Source of the DNA: Bacillota bacterium
GTDB lineage: Bacteria; Bacillota; DTU025; MWDF01
Length of the DNA: 33,369 bases
Assembly: GCA_017994615.1 (NCBI GenBank)
Contig: JAGOKM010000005.1
Location: 1 to 33,369 of the forward strand
Direction: 5' to 3'
Below the pieces are notes generated by a model. It did not search any database. It saw nothing but the letters and a program-made list of their open reading frames with translations, and had not been told where the DNA came from. Shown in pieces: positions 14,948-22,214 of this stretch (position 1 is the stretch's first letter; every line of letters starts with the position of its first letter). The translations under genes were made by a program, and so were the position numbers.

Positions 14948-14976
14948 GGAAGGGCAAGCCTTCGGCGCGCCCTTCC
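14948..14976. terminator. Hairpin between convergent genes
   Basis: GGAAGGGC (14948-14955) and GCCCTTCC (14969-14976) form a perfect 8-bp stem with a 13-nt loop, between the RibD_C-like gene (+) and the PLP enzyme gene (-). There is no U-tract on either side. Confidence 0.4.
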
Positions 14977-14994
14977 AAGTACACGTATATCCGC

Positions 14995-16197
14995 TCAGCT
15001 CAGGCCCTTCTCGAAGTCGTCTATGATGTCGCGCACGTCCTCTAACCCAACAGAGACCCTTATAAGTCCGTCAGTTATCCCTGTGCGTTTCTTCTCCGCC
15101 GCTTTCATGTTCCTGTGCGAAGTCGAGGAAGGATGGCTGACCGTGGTGGCGAAGCTTCCCAGGCTCGGCACGAAAGTCGCAAGCGAAAGCGAACCTATCA
15201 GCTTCTCCGCGGCTTTCAGGCCGCCTTTCACCGTGAAGCTGAGCATGCCGCCGTATCCTTCCTTGAGCAGCCTTGATGATGGGCTTGCGGGGTCGGAGGC
15301 CGCTTCAAGGCCGGGGTAGAAGACCTCCCTTACCTTTGAGCATTTGGAGAGCGCCGCAGCCAGGGCTGAGGCGTTGGAGGAATGCCTGGCCATCCTCACC
15401 CCCAGGGTCCTGATGCCTCTTTGCAGCAGCCAGGCCTCGAAAGGTGAGAGCACAGGGCCCAGCAGCGTCTTCGACCGCCTGATCTTGGCCAGCAGCTCTT
15501 CGGCCTTCGGTGCGCCCGGGGAGACCGTGACAGTGCCCGCCATCACGTCGTCGTGTCCGTTCATGTATTTCGTGCAGCTGTGCATCACTATGTCCGCTCC
15601 GTGTGCGAAAGGGCGCAGCAGGACGGGCGTCGCGAAAGTGTTGTCGACGGCCAGCAGTGCGCCCGCTTCATGGGCGAGCTCCGCCAGCTTCGGCAGGTCA
15701 GCCACCTGCATCATCGGATTGGAGATGCTCTCGCAGAACAGCATGTCCGCACCGTCCTTTAAGGCGTCGCCCACCTCATTCAGGTCGGCTATGTCCACGA
15801 ACCTGAGTCCTAGGCCTCTTTCTGAGGCGTACCTCTCTAGAAGCGAACGTGTGGCTACGTACAGCACTGACGCCGAGACAATCCTTCCTCCGGGCCTGTG
15901 GCACCCTTCCAGCATGATGTTCATGGCTGCCATCCCGGATGCGCAGGCGACCGTTCCGATGCCTCCTTCAAGCAGGTCCACCGACCTTTCGACCGCCTCG
16001 ACCCCCGGATTCGCCATCCTGGAGTAGACATAACCCTTCTGCCTTCCCGTCCATACCTCGTCCACCTGGGTCAACGACTCGAACCTGAAGACCGCGGAAG
16101 CGTATATCGGAGCTATCTCGGGCTCGTTTACGGACTTTGTGCCGGCTTTCCTCGCATGCACAGCCACAGTGTCCGGCCTTAGCTGACCTTCTCCCAC
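14995..16197 (-). CDS. Trans-sulfuration family PLP enzyme (cystathionine gamma-synthase/lyase or methionine gamma-lyase)
   Basis: 400 residues from GTG 16197, with AAGGTG 7 nt upstream; this matches the family's usual length, and the longer frame to 16293 runs through the nitroreductase promoter region. Landmarks of the Cys/Met metabolism PLP family are YVYSRMANPG (Tyr/Arg cofactor contacts), ACASGMAAM, AVDNTFATPVLLRP, and the PLP-binding Lys210 in HSCTKYMNGHDDVMAG. The end SLATFVPSLGSFATTVSHP is also typical. Whether it makes or cleaves cystathionine, or cleaves methionine, cannot be decided from these residues. It is divergent from a nitroreductase gene, sharing a 94-nt intergenic region. 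Confidence 0.88.
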   Translation of the reverse strand: MGEGQLRPDTVAVHARKAGTKSVNEPEIAPIYASAVFRFESLTQVDEVWTGRQKGYVYSRMANPGVEAVERSVDLLEGGIGTVACASGMAAMNIMLEGCHRPGGRIVSASVLYVATRSLLERYASERGLGLRFVDIADLNEVGDALKDGADMLFCESISNPMMQVADLPKLAELAHEAGALLAVDNTFATPVLLRPFAHGADIVMHSCTKYMNGHDDVMAGTVTVSPGAPKAEELLAKIRRSKTLLGPVLSPFEAWLLQRGIRTLGVRMARHSSNASALAAALSKCSKVREVFYPGLEAASDPASPSSRLLKEGYGGMLSFTVKGGLKAAEKLIGSLSLATFVPSLGSFATTVSHPSSTSHRNMKAAEKKRTGITDGLIRVSVGLEDVRDIIDDFEKGLS

Positions 16198-16291
16198 AAT
16201 GATGCACCTTCTTCCTAGTAACGAATGTGTTTCCCCGCTGTCCTTATTGTATAATCCATTTATAGGATTAGATAGCCCGGAGGTGCGACGC

Positions 16292-16828
16292 ATGCCTTTA
16301 GGAGAGGGCGATTACAGGAGGTCGGCTGTATTCACAAGGCGGTCGATAAGGCGTTTCAAGCCCGACAAGCTGGATGGCTGGCAAGTAAGGGCGATACTTG
16401 AAGCTGCGATGTCGGCGCCTACGGCATGCAATCAGATGCCATTCGAGCTGATCGTCGTGCAGCAGAGGAGCGTGCTGGACGAGCTTCAGAAGGCACTCCC
16501 CCTGGCCAGGTTGAAGACCGCGCCGTCGGCGTTCGTAGTGACGTCAGTGAGGGACTGGAAGTTGCGCCTTCACCCGTGCAGCCAGTTCCTGCAGCAGGAC
16601 CTGGCATCAGTAAGCCTTCAGATATGCATCGCCGCTGAGGAGATAGGGCTGGGTTCATGCTGGTGCGGCGTCCATCCAGTGACGCGTTTCGAGGTCGCTG
16701 TGAGGAAGGTCCTGGGTATCCCCGACGACGTGATGGTCCTGTCGGTAATCCCGGTCGGCATCCCTGACGAGGTCAAGGAACCCAACTCGAAGTGGTACCC
16801 CGCGAAGGTGCATTACGACAGGTTCTGA
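16292..16828 (+). CDS. Nitroreductase family protein (FMN)
   Basis: 178 residues from the ATG at 16292, preceded by CCGGAGGTGCGACG; a longer frame from 16199 has no ribosome binding site and overlaps the divergent gene's start. The FMN-binding N terminus FTRRSIRRFKPDKLDGWQ and SAPTACNQMPFELIVV is clear, and EIGLGSCWCGVHP and VLSVIPVGIPDE are the later conserved blocks. It is a short, single-domain NAD(P)H:flavin-dependent oxidoreductase acting in the cytoplasm; the substrate is unknown. A TATAAT at 16250-16255 lies 36 nt upstream without a clear -35. Confidence 0.87.
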   Translation: MPLGEGDYRRSAVFTRRSIRRFKPDKLDGWQVRAILEAAMSAPTACNQMPFELIVVQQRSVLDELQKALPLARLKTAPSAFVVTSVRDWKLRLHPCSQFLQQDLASVSLQICIAAEEIGLGSCWCGVHPVTRFEVAVRKVLGIPDDVMVLSVIPVGIPDEVKEPNSKWYPAKVHYDRF

Positions 16829-16847
16829 TGAACAGCAGCGGAGAGGC

Positions 16848-16924
16848 ATATGGTAATATGGTAATATGCGAATATAAAATTCAACCATAAATTCAACAGC
16901 ATGAAGGATTATTCCATTTATAAT
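16848..16924. repeat. AT-rich region with decaying 8-bp tandem repeats and a direct repeat
   Basis: Four consecutive octamers start at 16848: ATATGGTA twice, then ATATGCGA and ATATAAAA. ATTCAAC occurs at 16879-16885 and again at 16891-16897. A TATAAT is at 16919-16924. The block is much more AT-rich than its surroundings and lies directly upstream of the gene at 16965, so a regulatory role is plausible. Confidence 0.45.
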
Positions 16925-16964
16925 AGAATAGGTTTAATTGGGATAGTTGCATCCGGAGGTTTGC

Positions 16965-17660
16965 ATGGCTGAGATGCTGGTCGGTAGCGGCTTGGACAAG
17001 GAGACGGTGGCCAAGCTGGAATCGCTCATATCGCGCATGAGCGGCGTCATAGCCGCCAAAGTGGTGACCGACAGTTCAGGAAGGCCGGTCGAGGTCCACG
17101 TCCTTACGAACCTCGAAAGGTCGCCCAAGCAGGTAGCCAGGGATGTGCAGTCCTGCGCCGCATCCGCTTGCGGGCTTCAGCTGGACTACAGGATCATCAG
17201 CGTCGCCCAGGTGAGCGACGATACGTTGGTCAGCTCGGCAATAAGGCTCAAGATCAAGGGTTTCGGGGTCGACATGGAGGAGAATTCGGTCGTTGTGCGC
17301 GTAAACCTTGCCAATAAGGGCGGCGTATACGAAGGCACCGCGACTGGCATGTCCAAGGCACAGGGGAAATATGCGACGGCTGCGCTCGCATGCATCAACA
17401 GCCTCCACAAGTTCCTCGGGGCCGACTACATATTCTCGGTGGTCGACGTCCAGAAGACGAAGATCGCCGGGATGGACGCGTTCAACGTGGCATTGAACCA
17501 CGTCTACGACGAAAGGCAGGCGATATTGACAGGGGTGTCGCTTGTCCAGGACGACGAGTACCTGGCGGTGATAAAAGCCACCCTGCACGCAGCGAACCGG
17601 GTCCTTGAGAAGGCCTGGAACGCACGCCACGGAGGCCGGGAGTTCGAAGCAGATCTTTGA
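16965..17660 (+). CDS. Conserved-looking protein of unknown function
   Basis: 231 residues from the ATG at 16965 (CCGGAGG upstream). I do not recognise a named family with confidence. The N-terminal ~80 residues have the pattern 'SLISRMSGVIAAKVVTDSSG' followed by EVHVLTNLERSPKQVARDVQ and a strand, resembling a small ferredoxin-like domain. Residues ~105-225 read as two similar strand-helix halves (GVYEGTATGMSKAQGKYATA and a later AILTGVSLVQDDEYLAVIKA-type half), suggesting an internal duplication. There is no membrane segment. It precedes the 30-aa peptide and HD-GYP genes on the same strand and may be functionally tied to them. Confidence 0.7.
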   Translation: MAEMLVGSGLDKETVAKLESLISRMSGVIAAKVVTDSSGRPVEVHVLTNLERSPKQVARDVQSCAASACGLQLDYRIISVAQVSDDTLVSSAIRLKIKGFGVDMEENSVVVRVNLANKGGVYEGTATGMSKAQGKYATAALACINSLHKFLGADYIFSVVDVQKTKIAGMDAFNVALNHVYDERQAILTGVSLVQDDEYLAVIKATLHAANRVLEKAWNARHGGREFEADL

Positions 17661-17745
17661 TAACCTGAATAAGGCCGGGCATAGCGAAGCGAACAGCCCA
17701 TCTCATAGCGAACGATGGAGCCTTGAGGAAGGGGCTGTTTATAAG

Positions 17746-17838
17746 ATGCGTAGATTTCTGGCAATCCTTGGCACCATCCTGGCGTTCGTGCTGGTAGCAG
17801 GTGCCAACTGGAAGATACTGCCTCCTCTGACCAAGTAA
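17746..17838 (+). CDS. 30-residue hydrophobic peptide, possibly AgrD-like
   Basis: The ATG at 17746 is followed by 30 codons and TAA. The peptide is MRRF, then a hydrophobic helix (~4-20), then a short tail GANWKILPPLTK. A GAGGAAGGGG ribosome binding site lies slightly far (11 nt) upstream. Basic start, single helix and a PP-containing tail resemble AgrD-type autoinducer precursors, but the Cys or Ser needed for the thiolactone or lactone ring is missing. It lies 66 nt before the HD-GYP gene. Translation is unproven. Confidence 0.5.
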   Translation: MRRFLAILGTILAFVLVAGANWKILPPLTK

Positions 17839-17904
17839 CGGGGAAACTTCTTGAGCATTTTACAGCCCGGCCTTATTCAGGTTATCATCCACTTGAGGTC
17901 CTAC

Positions 17905-19227
17905 ATGCAGTTCTTTAGGTTGACCGACAAGCAGTTCAGGTATCTGGTGATCGCAACAGGGACGGCCGCTTTGATCTACATGACCCTGACGCAGCCGATC
18001 ACCTTCAACTTTGCGAACTTCGTCTTCCTAGTGCTGATGGCAACCCTCGCCGAATCCCAGCCGGTGATAACCGATTCCGAGAAGACGATCTCGGTGGGCT
18101 TTGCGATTGACCTCTGCGCCCTTCTTCTCTACGGCCCCATGGCCGCCGCATGGGTCGTCTTCCTCTCCAACATATTCGCAGTGACCCATGTCAAGCGCTG
18201 GGGTTACCTGCACATGTTCAACACCCCGGTGGACTACCTGCTCTTCAACGCCATGAACCTCACGCTGTCCGTAATCGCGTGTGGTTTCGTATACCAGAAG
18301 ATGGGCGGCCCTATGCTGGCAAGCCTTACTATGAACGCGGACCTGGGTATAAACGCGGTGCTGAAAACCCTCAGCTCCCACATATTCAGCATAATCATAG
18401 GCATCATGGCCCACATAATGGTTAATACGTCCATAATCTCCATCCATATATCGATAACAACCGACCAGAAGGCGATGATGGCATGGGCGTACAGCTTCCT
18501 CTGGTCGGTCTTCAACCTCCTTATAGTAGGCCTGATGGGCGTCACCATCGCCACCTTGTACGCAAGCTACGGGGCGTTCGTAGTAGTGCTGTTCATGGTC
18601 CCGCTCCTTATGGCGAGGAATTTCTTCGTCCAGTACGTGAAGATGCGGGACGTCTACTTGAACACCATCATGGCGCTGACGTCTGCAATAGAGGCCAAGG
18701 ACGTCTATACCAAGGGCCACTCGGAGAGGGTCCAGAAAATCAGCATGGCCATAGCCAAGGAGATGCACCTTTCAGGCCCGCAGCTGGAAATGCTGAGGTA
18801 TGCGGCGATACTGCACGACATAGGCAAGATAGGCATAAGCGAGAGCATCCTGAACAAGCCCGCCAGGCTCGAAAGGAGCGAGTTCGAGAAGATCATGGAG
18901 CACCCTCTCATAGGATCCAAGATCGTCGAGGAGATAGACTTCTTGAGCAGGGCGGCTAAGATAATCCGGAGCCATCACGAATACTATGACGGCAGCGGCT
19001 ACCCCGATGGCCTCAAGGGATCCGAAATATTGCTCGAGTCGCAGATACTGACAGTCGCCGACGCCTACGACGCGATGACGACGACAAGGCCTTACAGGGA
19101 GGCGTTCAGCCCGGACGGGGCGTGGGCCGAGCTTGAGAGGAACATCGGCAGGCAGTTCTCGCCAGAGGTGGTCAAGGCCTTCAAGCGCGCCGTGGAGAAG
19201 AGGAAGGAGATCGGGGATGCTTTCTGA
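17905..19227 (+). CDS. Membrane HD-GYP phosphodiesterase
   Basis: 440 residues from ATG 17905 (TTGAGGTCCTAC upstream); TTG 17851 with GGGGAAA upstream is an alternative, 18 residues longer. The N-terminal ~245 residues hold about seven hydrophobic segments, a membrane sensory domain. The C-terminal ~180 residues form an HD-GYP domain: KGHSERV, AAILHDIGKIGI, MEHPLIG, IIRSHHEYYDGSGYPDG and ILTVADAYDAMTT, with the metal-binding His/Asp set and the GYP motif all intact. Predicted to hydrolyse c-di-GMP at the membrane. The DUF5317 gene overlaps its 3' end by 11 nt, indicating translational coupling. Confidence 0.92.
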   Translation: MQFFRLTDKQFRYLVIATGTAALIYMTLTQPITFNFANFVFLVLMATLAESQPVITDSEKTISVGFAIDLCALLLYGPMAAAWVVFLSNIFAVTHVKRWGYLHMFNTPVDYLLFNAMNLTLSVIACGFVYQKMGGPMLASLTMNADLGINAVLKTLSSHIFSIIIGIMAHIMVNTSIISIHISITTDQKAMMAWAYSFLWSVFNLLIVGLMGVTIATLYASYGAFVVVLFMVPLLMARNFFVQYVKMRDVYLNTIMALTSAIEAKDVYTKGHSERVQKISMAIAKEMHLSGPQLEMLRYAAILHDIGKIGISESILNKPARLERSEFEKIMEHPLIGSKIVEEIDFLSRAAKIIRSHHEYYDGSGYPDGLKGSEILLESQILTVADAYDAMTTTRPYREAFSPDGAWAELERNIGRQFSPEVVKAFKRAVEKRKEIGDAF

Positions 19228-19804
19228 GGCTTTGCTGTTCGGCTTCGCCGCCGCTTTCCTGCTGGGCGGCAGCCTTAGGTCCCTCGTAAGGGCCTCTTTC
19301 AGGGGCATCCCTTTGATATTGGCCTCCGCGGCGATAGACATAGCCCTTACCACCCGCCTCGGAGTCTACGTCGCATCCCTGGGCAGCTGGGCCCTGATTG
19401 CCGCCATGGCCCTTCAGACCGCACTCCTGGTGGTCTTCGTGCTGGGGAACATGGAGAAGCCTTCCCTCTGGCTCATCGGGCTGGGCGGCCTGATGAACGC
19501 AATCGCTGTGATGGCGAACTCCGGCAAGATGCCGATCAGCCCCGAGATATTGAGCATCGCTCCCTGCTCTCCCTACACGTTGGCGCTTCTTCAGGGCAGG
19601 GTGGCAAATTACACCCTGGCCACCTCGGCGACGCGCTTCCTCTCCCTTTCAGACATCATACCCTTCCGGGGATTCACCTTCTATATGATAAGCGCCGGCG
19701 ACATGGTCACGTCCGCCGGCCTCATAATCCTCGTGATATCGCTAATGACGGCTCCTCCTGCGAAGAAGGGGCCCGGAACCCAGGATCAGCAGGACGGGGC
19801 ATGA
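19217..19804 (+). CDS. DUF5317 membrane protein
   Basis: 195 residues from the ATG at 19217, which follows AAGGAGATCGGGG inside the end of the HD-GYP gene. There are about five to six hydrophobic helices, with the DUF5317-like block 'LIGLGGLMNAIAVMANSGKM' and 'SPEILSIAPCSPYT', the asparagine-rich NxxVxxNxGxMP motif being the family's mark. The function is unknown. Its overlap with the HD-GYP gene suggests a partner of the membrane sensory domain. Its last 19 nt overlap the end of rarA, which is convergent. Confidence 0.75.
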   Translation: MLSEALLFGFAAAFLLGGSLRSLVRASFRGIPLILASAAIDIALTTRLGVYVASLGSWALIAAMALQTALLVVFVLGNMEKPSLWLIGLGGLMNAIAVMANSGKMPISPEILSIAPCSPYTLALLQGRVANYTLATSATRFLSLSDIIPFRGFTFYMISAGDMVTSAGLIILVISLMTAPPAKKGPGTQDQQDGA

Positions 19805-21369
19805 GCCTCCTGCCGTTCAACCAGCATGAAACCCTCCGGAAGCCCCTCCTGCGGCAGAGTGCATTCCACCTCGAAAGTGATGGAGACATCCCTTGCGCGC
19901 CCCGCCCTGAATGCATCCGAGGAATCGACGGCCCTGAATGCGCCCTTTACGATAACCCCCGCTTTCGCGGCGATCCTACGGGCCGCCTCCGCCGTGCCTT
20001 CCCCGCCCCTTGCATATGTCCAGGGCAGCTCAGGTTCCGTTGCTCCCTGCCTTCTGTACACCAGCTCGCCGCCCGGCACAAGCATCCTGAGCGCCACCCT
20101 GATGCGGACAGGTTCGTATCCTCCCGTCTCAGGCTGTTTGTAATACTTTGCACCCTTGAACTCGTCCGGGAGGTACTGCTGCTCGACCCATCCTCCCGGC
20201 CAGTCGTGCGGGTATTTGTACCCCTGGGCTTTGCCCAGCACTTCTGCCCCTTTGTACCCTCCCGACGACAGGTAGGCCGGCACCTGGCCCAAAGGTTTTT
20301 CCTTCAGGTCCTGTACTGCCGAATCTATGGCTAAGACGACGGCGTTGCTCTTCGGGGCGGTGGCGATGTGTATTGCAGCCTGCGCCAGCGTAATCCTCGC
20401 CTCCGGCATGCCCACATGTTCCACAGCATATGCCGCGGCTGCTGCCACCGTCAGGGCGGTCGGGTCCGCCATCCCGACGTCCTCCGATGCGTGTATCAGT
20501 ATGCGCCTTGCTATGAACCTTGGGTCCTCGCCCGATTCCAGCATCCTGGCCAGGTAGTGCAGCGCCGCGTCGGGGTCTGAACCGCGCATGCTCTTTATGA
20601 AGGCCGAAATGACGTCGTAATGGATGTCGCCCTGCATGTCGTACTTCAGAAGGGTGTGGCCCAGGATGTCAGATACGAGCTCAAGGTCCACTTCGCCCTT
20701 CTCGGCCGACAACGAGGCCATCTCGAGCACGTTCAGGGCGATCCTTGCATCGCCTCCTGCATGCACGGAAATATATTCAAGGGCCTGCCTGCTGAAGGAA
20801 AGTCCCATGCCACCCAGGCCGCGCTCCGCATCCTCAGTCGCCCTGACCAGCAGAGTAAGCAGCCCCTCGGGGCCTATTGGCTTCAGCATGAATATCCTGG
20901 ACCTTGAGACAAGAGGGGCGATTATGTCGAAGAACGGGTTCTCGGTAGTGGCGCCGATGAGCGTTATCGAACCGTCTTCGACGGCCGGCAGGAGGGCATC
21001 CTGCTGCGATTTATTGAATCTGTGGATTTCGTCTATGAATACGACGGTGCGTGCGCCTCGCATCGCAAGTTCGTCCTTGGCCTCAGCCGTCACCCTCCTG
21101 ATATCGGCGATGCCTGAATAAACGGCGTTGAGCCTTACGAACCTGGATTTCGTCATGCCGGCGATGACATCGGCTATCGTGGTCTTGCCCGAACCGGGTG
21201 GCCCGTAAAGGACTATCGACCCCAGCCGGTCCGTCTCTATGGCCTTGCGAAGCGGCCTGCCTTTTGCGAGCAGATGGTCCTGCCCGACGACCTCGTCCAA
21301 GGTCCTCGGCCTCATCCTCGCCGCAAGCGGCATCGTCTCCAAGCCCGCCTCGAACAGCATACCGGGCAA
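19786..21369 (-). CDS. rarA: Replication-associated recombination AAA+ ATPase RarA/MgsA with C-terminal extension
   Basis: 527 residues from TTG 21369 (GGAGGTGCCCT upstream; ATG 21360 is nine bases further on, with poorer spacing). Walker A GPPGSGKT is at 56-63, Walker B VVFIDEIHRFNKSQQD at 109-124, and sensor-1 GATTENP at 139-145. The tetramerisation part follows with HYLARMLESGEDPRFIARR and the family end KYPHDWPGGWVEQQYLP. RarA acts at stalled replication forks and ssDNA ends. Ordinary RarA stops around residue 420-440; here about 107 more residues follow (421-527) that are not part of the standard protein. A 6S RNA candidate lies just upstream on the same strand. Confidence 0.92.
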   Translation of the reverse strand: MPGMLFEAGLETMPLAARMRPRTLDEVVGQDHLLAKGRPLRKAIETDRLGSIVLYGPPGSGKTTIADVIAGMTKSRFVRLNAVYSGIADIRRVTAEAKDELAMRGARTVVFIDEIHRFNKSQQDALLPAVEDGSITLIGATTENPFFDIIAPLVSRSRIFMLKPIGPEGLLTLLVRATEDAERGLGGMGLSFSRQALEYISVHAGGDARIALNVLEMASLSAEKGEVDLELVSDILGHTLLKYDMQGDIHYDVISAFIKSMRGSDPDAALHYLARMLESGEDPRFIARRILIHASEDVGMADPTALTVAAAAAYAVEHVGMPEARITLAQAAIHIATAPKSNAVVLAIDSAVQDLKEKPLGQVPAYLSSGGYKGAEVLGKAQGYKYPHDWPGGWVEQQYLPDEFKGAKYYKQPETGGYEPVRIRVALRMLVPGGELVYRRQGATEPELPWTYARGGEGTAEAARRIAAKAGVIVKGAFRAVDSSDAFRAGRARDVSITFEVECTLPQEGLPEGFMLVERQEAHAPSC

Positions 21370-21395
21370 AGGGCACCTCCATTGGCATGCGACAA

Positions 21396-21569
21396 GACCC
21401 CGCTATGCCGTGCTGCGATGCTTTTCTTCCCTGTTTTAACAGGTGGATGCCCCACTTTCAGCTTTTCGGATCCGCTGCGAGGCGGCCTGCGAGCCACTGA
21501 TCGATGAGGGCTTCCTTTTCTTGGCTTGTAGGAAGAAAATCCGTTGCAACACGCACACTGCAGGGTCGG
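21396..21569 (-). ncRNA. ssrS: 6S RNA candidate
   Basis: The minus strand of the 275-nt gap between pyrE and rarA folds into a nested rod. GACCCTGC (21567-21560) pairs with GCGGGGTC (21403-21396); CGTGTTGC (21553-21546) with GCAGCACG (21416-21409), with three further pairs outside it; and TTTTCTTCC (21539-21531) with GGAAGAAAA (21430-21422), perfect over 9 bp. Inside comes an A-rich bubble of about 19 nt whose 3' strand holds a mini-hairpin (CCTGT/ACAGG), then an inner stem (GCCCT/GGGGC) and a terminal loop. A TATAAT at 21581-21576 puts +1 at the base of the outer stem. Size (~174 nt), long closing stem, central bubble and terminal stem are those of 6S RNA, which binds sigma-70/A holoenzyme. 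The family is inferred from structure only. Confidence 0.7.
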
Positions 21570-21575
21570 TTTCCA

Positions 21576-21581
21576 ATTATA
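21576..21581 (-). promoter_or_regulatory. -10 box of the 6S RNA candidate
   Basis: A consensus TATAAT on the minus strand ends 6-9 nt before the start of the rod-like RNA. The hexamer 17 nt upstream (GGCAAG) is not a good -35. Confidence 0.5.
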
Positions 21582-21598
21582 TATTACACCTTTGCAGG

Positions 21599-21616
21599 CT
21601 TGCCTTACATGGCAAG
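21599..21616 (-). terminator. Small hairpin after pyrE
   Basis: CTTGCC and GGCAAG form a perfect 6-bp stem with a 6-nt loop, 29 nt after the pyrE stop on the minus strand and just before the 6S promoter. There is no U-tract, so this is a weak candidate for the pyr operon end. Confidence 0.3.
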
Positions 21617-21644
21617 TTCCACTTTTTCGCGACCGGGGCCGGCT

Positions 21645-22214
21645 TCATTTCCTAGATCCCGGCTTATAGGGCGCAGACCCCTGCTTGCACAGCGGGCACT
21701 CCTCCGGCGGCCAGGAGGCTACCTCTAGCTGCAGCACGCTGTACAGGGGGTACCCCAGGTCCGCCTTGCCACCGCTCCTGTCCACCAGGCAGGCGATTCC
21801 GACCACGTCGCAGCCTGAGGCCTTGGCCATGTCCGCGACTTCCTTGGCCGAGCCTCCGGTCGTCACGACGTCCTCGCAAACCAGGACCCTGTCGCCCGGC
21901 TTAAGGGAGAAGCCGCGCCTTAAGGTCATCTTCCCTTCTTCCCTCTCTGCGAATATCGCCCTGCACCCCAGCTGTCTTCCCACCTCATATGCCAAGGTGA
22001 TCCCCCCCATGGCGGGGCCGATTACTACGTCAGCCTCCTTGCCGCCCAGCTCGGCGACGATTTCCTTAGACAGCCTCCCGCAGATGTCCGGATGCTGCAG
22101 GACGAGTGCGCACTGCAGGTACCTGTCGCTGTGGCGTCCCGAAGTCAGCAGGAAATGGCCGCTTAGCATGGCTCCGCTATCTTCGAACATCTTGATTACT
22201 TCCCTATCTTCCAT
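21645..22214 (-). CDS. pyrE: Orotate phosphoribosyltransferase
   Basis: 189 residues. The PRPP-binding loop is VLVCEDVVTTGGSAKE, and the N-terminal substrate part reads SGHFLLTSGRHSDRYLQCAL, as in the crenarchaeal/Gram-positive PyrE group. VIGPAMGGITLAYEV and IFAEREEGKMTLRRGF (flexible catalytic loop) are intact. It joins orotate and PRPP to OMP. The C terminus carries a CPLC pair common in this subgroup, possibly a metal site. It is the last gene of the pyr operon and its start overlaps the end of pyrF by 11 nt. Confidence 0.95.
   Translation of the reverse strand: MEDREVIKMFEDSGAMLSGHFLLTSGRHSDRYLQCALVLQHPDICGRLSKEIVAELGGKEADVVIGPAMGGITLAYEVGRQLGCRAIFAEREEGKMTLRRGFSLKPGDRVLVCEDVVTTGGSAKEVADMAKASGCDVVGIACLVDRSGGKADLGYPLYSVLQLEVASWPPEECPLCKQGSAPYKPGSRK

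Noticed and set aside
21370-21644. SRP RNA, tmRNA or a tRNA in the pyrE-rarA gap
   Set aside because: The SRP Alu/S-domain motif (GGAAGCAGCC type), tmRNA ends and a tRNA cloverleaf are all absent; the rod-like fold fits 6S RNA better.
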